Program-made: the position numbers and the translations under genes
NCBI GenBank assembly: GCA_003153335.1
Contig: PLYG01000225.1
Location: 1-7,069 of the forward strand
Origin: Betaproteobacteria bacterium
GTDB lineage: Bacteria > Pseudomonadota > Gammaproteobacteria > Burkholderiales > Casimicrobiaceae
Reading direction: 5' to 3'
Length of the DNA stretch: 7,069 nt
In this document: positions 1 to 5,654 of the stretch, piece after piece
How positions within the stretch are numbered: position 1 is the first letter of the stretch
Layout of the letters: every line of letters begins with the position of its first letter
The notes under the pieces: model-generated
Seen by the model: the letters and a program-made list of their open reading frames with translations, nothing else
What the model was told of the DNA's origin: nothing
Databases searched by the model: none

Positions 1-1531
1 CCCAGTAGGTCCAGCGGTCGAACACAGGACGCGGACCGAGGCCGAAGAACCATTTGAACATCGCGATCATGTCCCGCAGGTCCTGCCAGCGCGGAACCAG
101 CGAATCGGGTCCGAACCAGTGGAAGGTTTTCCAGTTGCGCCCTATGCGCAGTGCGAAATAAATCAATTGCACGAAAAATATCGTGGCGAAGATGGTCGCG
201 CAAGTCCGGTGCACGATAGCCGCCACTTTCGGGCCGCCGAACGCGTTCATGACGACAGGCGCCCAGGCGCTGTCGGCGTAGAACACCGACATGCCGGTCA
301 AGACCAATATCATCAGGGTCAGGGCAAAGGTGAGGTGGGCAATCCGCCAGATAAGCGGGAAGCGCCGGTAATACTTGCCTAACAGCAGTTCATCTGTGCG
401 TACATGCGGCCGGGTCTTGCGCGCCTGGCGATCCTTGTACTCCCGGTAGAACCACAGCGCGGTATGCGTCCAGAAGAAGGCAAAGGTGCCTACTAGCAGT
501 TGAATCATGAATTTTGACGCGATCCATATATAGGGATAGCGGCCGAAATCATGCGTAGTACCGTGCGGCTCGAACGTGGTGAATCCTTGCGTCGCCCCCT
601 TATGACATTGCTGGCAGGTTTGCAGCCGGTTGTCCGGATGCACCTTCGATTTTGGATCCTTCACACGCTGGATGCCGTGGCTGCCGTGGCAGTCAAAACA
701 CTTCGCCGTATACGCGTAGCCCAGTTTGTTGACCTGACCGTGGTAGGTTTCGGTATAGGACTTCAAGCTCTCCTGATGGCAGTTGCCGCAGTTCTTGGTG
801 ATGGTGAGCCTGGTCGAGTCCTTGGCCGGGCTTTCCACGTCGTGGGTGGTGTGGCAATCGGAGCAGATGGCCGCTTTCGGATTGCTCTTCTCCAGGACTT
901 CCCTGCCATGTACCGACGTCACATACTGGTCGCGTTCTTTGCTGTGGCACTTGCCGCAAACGTTCGGAATGCTCAGGCGCCATTGTGCGCGCTCGGGGCT
1001 GCCGGTGGTATAGACGTAGTGGGGATCGTGGCAGTTGTAGCAGGTTGCGTTGGTGCGCGACTGGTCGTCCTTGTTCGGCCGCGCATGGATCGATTTCATG
1101 AACCTGTCGATCTGCTGCACCACCACACCCAGTCTCGCGTTCTCCTGGGTCTTGTTCTCCTTCTTCGCCGCTTCCCACAACTCCTCATGGCAAGTGACGC
1201 AACTGACTTTGTGCGTTACGCCGGTCTTGTGCGGAATTTCGGTAATGTCCTTGTGGCACTCGACGCAGAGCCGCTTGCCATGCACGCTTTTTCCGAACCT
1301 GTCCTTGACCACATGCAACTGGCGCATCTGCCCGTTTGCGCCGGGCATCGCAAACCCCTCGTTTCCGTGACAGGCGAGGCAGGTTGCGTTGGCGGGGTTT
1401 CCAGTCTCTTGTTCGGTTGCCTTGCCGCCGGCCGGGTCTGCGGCGATGGTTTGCCCCTGGCAAACAACCGATGCTCCCGCCAGAAATATAACCCCCGCGA
1501 TTACCCACGTTGCAAGTCTTGTAACACGCAT
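1..1531 (-). CDS. CbcL-like nine-haem cytochrome c / cytochrome b fusion, inner-membrane quinone oxidoreductase (3' end outside window)
   Basis: The frame is open from ATG at 1531 to the left edge, giving about 510 residues without a stop; the C-terminus is missing. A signal peptide (R2, R5, hydrophobic 7-23, likely cleavage near AA-D at 30-32) precedes nine CxxCH haem c sites, at residues 51, 89, 111, 164, 192, 223, 248, 278 and 306. Membrane helices follow at about 337-362, 393-418 and 438-462, with His356, His399 and His441 in or beside them as candidate haem b ligands. Nine c haems followed by a HydC/FdnI-type diheme b domain is the known architecture of Geobacter CbcL, an inner-membrane quinone oxidoreductase used in metal respiration. 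The direction of electron flow here is unknown. An AGAAGG sequence lies only 2 nt before the ATG, so initiation looks weak. A 21-bp palindrome sits 35 bp upstream of the start codon. Orthology to CbcL is inferred from architecture only. Confidence 0.88.
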   Translation of the reverse strand, partial: MRVTRLATWVIAGVIFLAGASVVCQGQTIAADPAGGKATEQETGNPANATCLACHGNEGFAMPGANGQMRQLHVVKDRFGKSVHGKRLCVECHKDITEIPHKTGVTHKVSCVTCHEELWEAAKKENKTQENARLGVVVQQIDRFMKSIHARPNKDDQSRTNATCYNCHDPHYVYTTGSPERAQWRLSIPNVCGKCHSKERDQYVTSVHGREVLEKSNPKAAICSDCHTTHDVESPAKDSTRLTITKNCGNCHQESLKSYTETYHGQVNKLGYAYTAKCFDCHGSHGIQRVKDPKSKVHPDNRLQTCQQCHKGATQGFTTFEPHGTTHDFGRYPYIWIASKFMIQLLVGTFAFFWTHTALWFYREYKDRQARKTRPHVRTDELLLGKYYRRFPLIWRIAHLTFALTLMILVLTGMSVFYADSAWAPVVMNAFGGPKVAAIVHRTCATIFATIFFVQLIYFALRIGRNWKTFHWFGPDSLVPRWQDLRDMIAMFKWFFGLGPRPVFDRWTYW

Positions 1532-1566
1532 GGCCTTCTATTCCCCGGTTAGATTAACAACGTCCC

Positions 1567-1587
1567 TGTCCTGTCTTGAACAGGACA
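1567..1587. promoter_or_regulatory. Perfect 8-bp inverted repeat, candidate operator upstream of the CbcL-like gene
   Basis: TGTCCTGT-CTTGA-ACAGGACA is a perfect palindrome with a 5-nt spacer, ending 35 bp before the ATG at 1531 of the minus-strand cytochrome gene. It has no T-tract on either side, so it is unlikely to be a terminator. On the minus strand a weak sigma70-like pair, TTCAAG and TTAATC with 17 bp between, overlaps its proximal half, which is where a repressor site would lie. I cannot assign it to a regulator: the spacing does not fit LexA (CTGT-N8-ACAG) or FNR (TTGAT-N4-ATCAA). Confidence 0.4.
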
Positions 1588-1840
1588 AACTCATTCCTTC
1601 CGATCTTTCGCCAAGGGTAGTGATTACGGCTTCGTATCGCTCAGGATCGCGGCTACACATTTCAACTGGCCGAATGCATATCCGCAATAAAGGCGACATG
1701 TCCCACGCGGCCGCCGCCCCGATAGCGGTCGTAACCACGCTCCTGAGTGCTGCTGGGCTGTCTCCTGCTCCTGCACTTCCGGGACAACATGTCGACGGAG
1801 GTGAACCTCTTTTGGTTTTGAACATACTAAACGAACGTGA

Positions 1841-1904
1841 ATGGCTCGATTTGATGTATATCAACCCCTACCGCGAAAGAACATGGCCGGTAGTCGCCCG
1901 GGTC
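1841..1904 (+). pseudogene. Fragment resembling the N-terminus of toxin CcdB, frameshifted
   Basis: ATG at 1841 opens MARFDVY, a typical beginning of chromosomal CcdB-family toxins (DNA gyrase poisons). After residue 7 the resemblance moves to the next frame (from 1860), which reads INPYRERTWPVVARV. This parallels the CcdB pattern of 'NP..R.R..PVV.V' after the first strand. A -1 shift near 1860 would join the two. The original frame stops at 1940-1942 after 33 codons. CcdB proteins are about 100 aa, so at most the first 20 or so residues survive, and no ccdA antitoxin is visible upstream. The match is short and made from memory, so it is tentative. Confidence 0.33.
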
Positions 1905-1974
1905 CGGGGGGCAAGGCGGATATGCCGGAGGCGACGACCTGAAGAAAATCGTCAAGTGGGTCCTGGCAAGGTGA
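1894..1974 (+). pseudogene. C-terminal tail of a class I cytochrome c (remnant)
   Basis: After a stop codon at 1891-1893 the frame reads 26 residues ending in GDDLKKIVKWVLAR and a TGA at 1972-1974. An amphipathic closing helix of the form 'DLKxIVKWVL' is characteristic of the last helix of c551/c5-type cytochromes. No CxxCH site or upstream part of the domain is present in any frame nearby. The tail is followed 12 bp later by a strong terminator, which looks like the preserved 3' end of a lost gene. Its 5' edge overlaps the CcdB-like fragment, so the segment seems to be a fusion of two decayed genes. Short length keeps this tentative. Confidence 0.42.
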
Positions 1975-1986
1975 ATCGACTCTGCT

Positions 1987-2022
1987 AACGGACAAAGCCG
2001 GCGCGAGCCGGCTTTGTCCGTT
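1987..2022. terminator. Perfect 16-bp stem hairpin, probable bidirectional terminator
   Basis: AACGGACAAAGCCGGC, a GCGA loop, then GCCGGCTTTGTCCGTT form an uninterrupted 16-bp stem with a GNRA-type tetraloop. It lies 12 bp after the stop of the cytochrome-like remnant on the plus strand and 99 bp beyond the stop of the minus-strand cytochrome c5 gene. No long T-tract follows on either side; termination would depend on the stem and the TT within it. Confidence 0.65.
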
Positions 2023-2057
2023 TCGTTCACTGGCCGCCTCAGGGCGAGCCGGGAACC

Positions 2058-2091
2058 CTTTGCCGCAGGAGACGTTTCCCATGCGGCAAGG
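2058..2091. repeat. Hairpin downstream of the cytochrome c5 gene
   Basis: TTGCCGCA (2060-2067) and TGCGGCAA (2082-2089) are perfect complements. One wobble and one further pair extend the stem to 10 bp. The 14-nt loop can itself pair (GGAGAC with GTTTCC). It lies 30 bp after the stop of the minus-strand cytochrome gene. It could stabilise the 3' end of that mRNA or assist termination, but it lacks a U-tract. Confidence 0.4.
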
Positions 2092-2121
2092 TATGGAACC
2101 AACGGTTCAGGTCGGCGCCGG

Positions 2122-2412
2122 TCACTTCGCCTTGCTGAACATGTACTCGACCGCGGCCTTGGCATCGGACTCCGACGCCGCCCCGCCCATGGGCGGCATT
2201 GCTTTCTTGCCTTTGATCACGCTTGCGGCCACCGCATCCAGTCCCTGCTTGATGAGGGGCGCAAACGCGGTCTTGTCACCCAACTTCGGGGCCATGGCGG
2301 CATGGCAGCCGGCGCACGACTTGTCGTATACCGCCTTACCATCGGCGGCCGAGGCCTGCCCTGCGGTGACCAGCGCTGCCGCGGCAGCAAGAACGAAAAC
2401 TGCTCGTTTCAT
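2122..2412 (-). CDS. Cytochrome c5-type class I cytochrome c, periplasmic
   Basis: This complete 96-aa protein has a clear Sec signal peptide (MKRAVFVLAAAAALVTAGQASA, cleaved before ADGK) and a mature part of about 74 residues. The haem site is CAGCH at residues 33-37. The axial methionine lies in the MPPMGG segment at about 72-77, followed by the closing helix (SDAKAAVEYMFSK). This size, the short N-terminal helix with VYDKSCAGCH, and MPPMGG fit the cytochrome c5/c555 group of soluble single-electron carriers. A good ribosome site, AAAGGAG, sits 6 nt before the ATG and decides the start. It is transcribed alone, convergent with the remnants at 1841-1974. It could carry electrons between the quinol-linked cytochrome to the left and the nitrite reductase to the right; that link is inferred from proximity only. 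Confidence 0.93.
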   Translation of the reverse strand: MKRAVFVLAAAAALVTAGQASAADGKAVYDKSCAGCHAAMAPKLGDKTAFAPLIKQGLDAVAASVIKGKKAMPPMGGAASESDAKAAVEYMFSKAK

Positions 2413-2559
2413 TTGAATCTCCTTTTAGGTTGGTAAACCACTTCAAACTTGAGCCGGTTCGGCCCTACGCTCTCGCTTAACGTGCCTGGCGCGATTCGGT
2501 TGATCTGGCTCCTTTCGCAACCGCCTGACGCCAAAGTCTTGCATAGTCCGAGCGCACAA

Positions 2560-2631
2560 CTGACTGCGGCGCCGATGATGCATTCGATGGACTTCCACCC
2601 CGCCATGGTCTCGCCGCAGGTCAAGTACCGC
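2560..2631 (+). pseudogene. Fragment of a second copper nitrite reductase gene (nirK remnant)
   Basis: These 72 bases match positions 4157-4228 of the intact nirK at 66 of 72 positions by eye, and 22 of 24 codons give the same residue. The segment is the copper-binding strand LTAAPMMHSMDFH...SPQ.KYR, carrying one type 1 and one type 2 copper histidine. Three of the six differences are synonymous, so this is a diverged copy rather than a recent duplication. Upstream of 2560 the reading frame shows no NirK similarity. Downstream a weak trace may continue to about 2660 with a frameshift (DHHH against QTIT). The open frame around it, 2449-2706, encodes nothing else recognisable. Confidence 0.85.
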
Positions 2632-2765
2632 GCAGCCGCTTCCGACCATCACCACGTTCCAGTCTTGTGGCGCGTCAGCGCTGCGCGAGGGGCTGGTAAC
2701 AGATAGCCTTGGCGCCGGCCGACATCCGCGCCCTTGGTATTGTTGCGCTGCGGGAACATTGGCCT

Positions 2766-2779
2766 TTGATCCAGCGCAA
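2766..2779. promoter_or_regulatory. FNR/ANR-like site, orphaned
   Basis: TTGAT-CCAG-CGCAA matches the FNR/ANR/DNR consensus TTGAT-N4-ATCAA at 8 of 10 defined positions: one perfect half-site, one degenerate. At class II spacing a plus-strand -10-like AACATT lies at 2801-2806. On the minus strand AACAAT lies at 2744-2739, four of six matches to TATAAT. Neither direction leads promptly to an intact gene: rightward is the mtrB remnant, leftward is the cytochrome c5 gene 350 bp away. It may be the promoter of a gene now lost. Confidence 0.35.
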
Positions 2780-2862
2780 AGGGCGGATCGGATTTTCGCG
2801 AACATTCCGCAGCCGGTGGAAAATCGCTTCTGGAATTTCACGTAATTATCAGTTAGCGGCGG

Positions 2863-2953
2863 AGTCTCAGCGTTAACTGAACACCCCGAAACGCGCTTTT
2901 CCTTTGTAGACGGGGTTCTTCAGGGTGTCACCTGTTCAGCGAACGCTGAGACT
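2863..2953. repeat. 91-bp element with 20-bp imperfect terminal inverted repeats (MITE-like or IS scar)
   Basis: The left arm AGTCTCAGCGTTAACTGAAC (2863-2882) and right arm GTTCAGCGAACGCTGAGACT (2934-2953) are reverse complements at 18 of 20 positions, with the outer 12 perfect. The 51-bp centre codes for nothing recognisable and includes an ACACCC/GGGTGT pair. No target-site duplication is visible in the flanks. The right arm ends where the mtrB-family reading frame begins, so the element or its ancestor probably caused that truncation. A very large stem-loop of an RNA is an alternative reading. Confidence 0.6.
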
Positions 2954-3453
2954 TGCCCGGTTATGCGTCATACGGTGACCAGACCATACATATCAACCAC
3001 AGCACCGGTTATGTAGCCGACCTCAACAATCGCAGCACGGCTCTCGGACTGGCGCTGTCCGGCCAGGCGACCAGCCGGCTGCAGGTGGGCGTCAATCTGA
3101 CGTACGTGAACGACATCAACAAGTACGGTGTCGATGCCGCCACCGGAACTTTAGGAAATGCGCAAACTGGATTGACTGTGACGCAGCCCAGTGCTACCAA
3201 CTTGGCGCAGGCAGCGGTAGGCCTGCCGGATGTTACGTTCCGCAAGTCCATCGTCAGCGTGTATGGCCAGTATATGATTGACAAAAGATCCGACATCCGT
3301 CTGGATGTGGCCTACCAAAAAACCAAGTACGACGACTGGGTATGGGGATCGGCAACCGCGCCATTCAACTATGCTGACAACACGACGGTCTACCAGCAGG
3401 TCAATCAGAATGTGACTTTCGTGGCAGTCACCTATATCTACAAGTTTCGTTAA
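2951..3453 (+). pseudogene. 3' remnant of an MtrB/PioB-family decahaem-associated outer-membrane beta-barrel gene
   Basis: The frame gives about 166 residues from 2953 to TAA at 3451-3453, with an in-frame TGA at 2947-2949 inside the inverted repeat. There is no ribosome site and no signal peptide, so this is not a functional gene start. The protein is a series of alternating amphipathic strands, such as LGLALSGQATSRLQVGVNLTY and ISV.GQYMIDKRSDIRLDVAYQ. It has the DDWVW motif before the last strands and the ending VAVTYIYKFR, the pattern of the C-terminal barrel of MtrB/PioB proteins. Those proteins are usually more than 600 residues, so about three quarters is missing. In the family the barrel sheathes a periplasmic decahaem cytochrome and carries electrons across the outer membrane. 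No MtrA-type partner lies in the window. Family assignment is by pattern and not by search. Confidence 0.72.
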
Positions 3454-3486
3454 CGGATCTTCGCAGGTCTGGCAGTGAACTGATAA

Positions 3487-3519
3487 GCGGGGGCGAAAAC
3501 ATCGCCCCCGCCTCTTTTT
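3487..3519 (+). terminator. Rho-independent terminator after the mtrB remnant
   Basis: GCGGGGGCGA, loop AAACA, TCGCCCCCGC form a perfect 10-bp GC-rich stem, followed by CTCTTTTT on the plus strand. It lies 33 bp after the stop at 3453, insulates nirK from upstream transcription, and shows that the original mtrB-family gene was the last of its transcript. Confidence 0.92.
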
Positions 3520-3694
3520 ATTGCGCTCGCGCCCGCTGCCAATCCGCGCGCAGCGACGTCGCTCCATCGAGTGGGCGTTTCCTGGCATCCGCTTTCCTGC
3601 GGTTTGGTCGTTGCGGCTGGTTTCGGCTCCCGCTGGAGCCGTGCGGCAGAAGCAGCGATGCGGCGAAAGAGCGGTCCAGCGGCAGCCGGACTTG

Positions 3695-3704
3695 GACATA
3701 TGTC
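3695..3704. promoter_or_regulatory. Palindrome in the nirK leader, possible operator
   Basis: GACATATGTC is a perfect 10-bp palindrome 62 bp before the nirK ATG, within TTGGACATATGTCACAC. The surrounding 240 bp between the terminator and nirK has no coding signal, so the nirK promoter should lie here. The sequence does not fit FNR or NsrR consensus well, and I see no convincing sigma70 pair. A 5-bp hairpin, GCCCC-ATATC-GGGGC (3724-3738), follows in the probable 5' UTR. Confidence 0.25.
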
Positions 3705-3766
3705 ACACTACGGCAACGCAGCAGCCCCATATCGGGGCCAGAAGCTGTACCTCTAAAAGGATCTCG

Positions 3767-5209
3767 ATGAAATCCCCCACTTACCTGGCGCTCGCAGCGT
3801 TGCTGCTCTGCGCGTGCGGACCGAATGTTCAGTCGCCGCCCACCGATCGCTACGATACTTCGAAGATGGACCTCAAACCGACGCCGGCAAAGCTCTCGAG
3901 CGAACGCCACACCGGACCCCTCGCGTCCGGCGCCTCACTGAGCATGACGGCGGTCCTGAAACCGCTTGATACCTCACCGGTGAAGGAGGTTCAGCTCGAC
4001 ACCAGCCACAAGATCATCGAAATCGCGCCGGGCGTGAAATTCGCCGCCTGGACGTTCGGCGACCAGGTGCCCGGCCCTACGGTACGTGCGCGCGTCGGCG
4101 ACAAAATCCGTTTTTCGATGACCAATCGCAGCGACGAACCGGTGCCGGGCGTAAAGCTGACCGCGGCGCCGATGATGCATTCGATGGACTTCCACGCTGC
4201 GATGGTTTCGCCGCAGGACAAGTACCGCTCCGTTGCGCCCGGGCAGACGATCACCTTCGAATTCACGCTCAACTATCCCGGCGTGTTCATGTACCACTGC
4301 GGAACGCCAATGATCCTGGAGCACATCGCCTCGGGCATGTATGGCGCTGTCATCGTCGAGCCGCGCGAAGGCTACCCGACCAAGGTCGACCGCGAATACG
4401 TGGTCATCCAGAGCGAGTTTTACGCAAAGTTGGATCCGGACAACCGCAAGGTCGACGGCGTGCCGTTGTACGTGCTGGACACGGACCGGCTGCGCGCCGC
4501 GCAGCCGACCCACACGGTATTCAACGGCGTTCATAACGGGATGGTGAGGCAGCCGCTGCCGGCCAAGCCGGGCGAGCGGATACGCGTGTTCGTACTGAAC
4601 GTGGGCCCAAGCAAGACCTCGAGCTTTCACATCGTGGGCACGATTTTCGACCGCGTCTGGTTCGAAGGTAATCCCGACAACCAGTTCCGCGGCATGCAGA
4701 CCGTATTGCTCGGTTCGAGCAACAGCGCGATCGTCGAGTTCATGATCCCCGAAGAGGGCTCCTACATCATGGTCGACCACCACTTTGCCAACGCGTCGCA
4801 AGGCGCCATCGGCCTCATCTCGACCACTGCCAAAACAGAGGAAAAGGATCTCGAGCACCACAATATGGAAGCCACCGACACGCCAACCGATCCGGCCGCC
4901 GTGCAGGGCAAACAGGCGTTCGAGAGCAAGTGTCTTGCTTGCCACTCCGTGGGTCAAGGCAGGAAGCTGGGCCCCGACATCGCAGGTGTGACCAAGCGCC
5001 GCGCCGACAACTGGTTGACCAAGTGGCTGAAGTCGCCGGAAAAGATGCTGGAGACCGACGTTGATGCGAAGACCATGCTCAAGGAAGCGAACAACATCCC
5101 GATGCCTAACCAGAACCTGTCCGACGCCGAGATCAAGCAGTACCTCAGCTACTTCCATTGGATCGACATGCAGCCGGCGGGCACGGCGACGGCGCACGGA
5201 GCGAAATGA
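3767..5209 (+). CDS. nirK: Copper-containing nitrite reductase with C-terminal cytochrome c domain, predicted lipoprotein
   Basis: The 480-aa enzyme reduces nitrite to nitric oxide in the periplasm. ATG 3767 is chosen because AAAAGG lies just upstream and a signal peptide follows. LCAC at 14-17 is a probable lipobox, with Cys17 lipidated. Two cupredoxin domains span about 75-355. Type 1 copper ligands are His138, Cys178, His186 and Met191; type 2 ligands are His143, His177 and His288. Asp141 matches the catalytic aspartate. The Cys178-His186 loop is one residue shorter than in Alcaligenes NirK, as in Neisseria AniA. A charged linker (355-380) leads to a haem domain with CLACH at 389-393 and a probable axial Met446 in IPMPN. 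Such fusions (compare the Ralstonia pickettii enzyme) receive electrons through their own haem. The stop overlaps the next gene by 4 nt. All metal ligands are present, so it should be active. Confidence 0.95.
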   Translation: MKSPTYLALAALLLCACGPNVQSPPTDRYDTSKMDLKPTPAKLSSERHTGPLASGASLSMTAVLKPLDTSPVKEVQLDTSHKIIEIAPGVKFAAWTFGDQVPGPTVRARVGDKIRFSMTNRSDEPVPGVKLTAAPMMHSMDFHAAMVSPQDKYRSVAPGQTITFEFTLNYPGVFMYHCGTPMILEHIASGMYGAVIVEPREGYPTKVDREYVVIQSEFYAKLDPDNRKVDGVPLYVLDTDRLRAAQPTHTVFNGVHNGMVRQPLPAKPGERIRVFVLNVGPSKTSSFHIVGTIFDRVWFEGNPDNQFRGMQTVLLGSSNSAIVEFMIPEEGSYIMVDHHFANASQGAIGLISTTAKTEEKDLEHHNMEATDTPTDPAAVQGKQAFESKCLACHSVGQGRKLGPDIAGVTKRRADNWLTKWLKSPEKMLETDVDAKTMLKEANNIPMPNQNLSDAEIKQYLSYFHWIDMQPAGTATAHGAK

Positions 5210-5637
5210 TGCGGCTGTCGGGAAGCACGATCGCGGTGTGGTTGCTGGCGCTGCAGGCGCCGGCGGCTCTTGCGTGCGGTTATTGCGTTGAGGACCGGAT
5301 CGCGGCGACTTATGACTTTTCCGTGGTCAGCGGCGCACTGGATCAGCGGCACGAGGTCGCCTTTTTTGTGATTCAGGGCGCAGGGGGTGCGAACGGCATG
5401 TCGGGCGCTGCGATCTCGCGACTACTCGAAGGAACCAAAGGGATCGACCGCAATTCGGTGCGGGTGTCCGTCGACGCCGCTTCGCTGTCGTTCGCCTTCG
5501 ATCCGGCACGCGCACCGCTGGGCCCCATTCTCAACGCAGCGGATGGCAAACTGCACTCCAAAGGGCTCAGCCTGGCGCTGCTACGCGTGCTGGACCACGC
5601 GTCCTACGCGAAGCCGGCGCCGGTTGCGGCGCGCTGA
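5206..5637 (+). CDS. Small exported protein of unknown function, coupled to nirK
   Basis: ATG at 5206 overlaps the nirK stop (ATGA), which implies translational coupling; a second in-frame ATG is at 5209. The product is 143 aa. An N-terminal signal peptide (MMRLSGSTIAVWLLALQAPA..ALA) is followed at once by CGYCVEDRIAATYD, so the mature protein would begin with a CxxC pair. The rest has an alternating pattern: strand EVAFFVIQG, helix SGAAISRLLEG, strands NSVRVSVD and SLSFAFDP, helix LGPILNAADG. This resembles the beta-alpha-beta-beta-alpha fold of heavy-metal-associated domains, but without their internal CxxC. A role in copper delivery or thiol chemistry for NirK maturation is possible, and is inference from position and the CGYC end. 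I do not recognise a named family. Confidence 0.85.
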   Translation: MMRLSGSTIAVWLLALQAPAALACGYCVEDRIAATYDFSVVSGALDQRHEVAFFVIQGAGGANGMSGAAISRLLEGTKGIDRNSVRVSVDAASLSFAFDPARAPLGPILNAADGKLHSKGLSLALLRVLDHASYAKPAPVAAR

Positions 5638-5654
5638 GCTCGACTAACAGCCTG

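Noticed and set aside
551..1552. 333-aa plus-strand open frame
   Set aside because: It lies antisense to the nine-haem cytochrome gene, has no recognisable domains, and arises from the GC-rich codons of the opposite strand.
1578..1590. FNR-like TTG...CAA overlapping the 21-bp palindrome
   Set aside because: The spacing is 13 rather than 14 and the inner half-site bases do not match.
1798..1809. GAGG-TGAA-CCTC hairpin followed by TTTTGGTTTT as a terminator
   Set aside because: The stem is only four to five pairs and the T-run is interrupted; not convincing.
1538..1864. 108-aa minus-strand open frame upstream of the multihaem gene
   Set aside because: No recognisable motif or convincing ribosome site, and it runs across the palindrome and the putative promoter.
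2443..2841. 132-aa minus-strand open frame
   Set aside because: It is antisense to the nirK fragment, Arg-rich, with no ribosome site or family resemblance.
2863..2953. Integron attC site or Tn3-family end
   Set aside because: The GTTRRRY/RYYYAAC core sites are absent, and the resemblance to the GGGG...CGCTAAG ends of Tn3 elements is off in spacing and not matched on both sides.
3521..3766. 82-residue N-terminal extension of NirK from an upstream start
   Set aside because: It would begin immediately after the terminator T-tract, has no ribosome site, and would bury the lipoprotein signal peptide that starts at 3767.
3974..5197. 407-aa minus-strand open frame
   Set aside because: It mirrors nirK on the other strand; its His/Arg/Val-rich composition is the usual artefact of reading a GC-rich gene backwards.
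5158..5205. Upstream start for the small CGYC protein
   Set aside because: It adds 16 charged residues before a clean signal peptide; the ATG overlapping the nirK stop is better.
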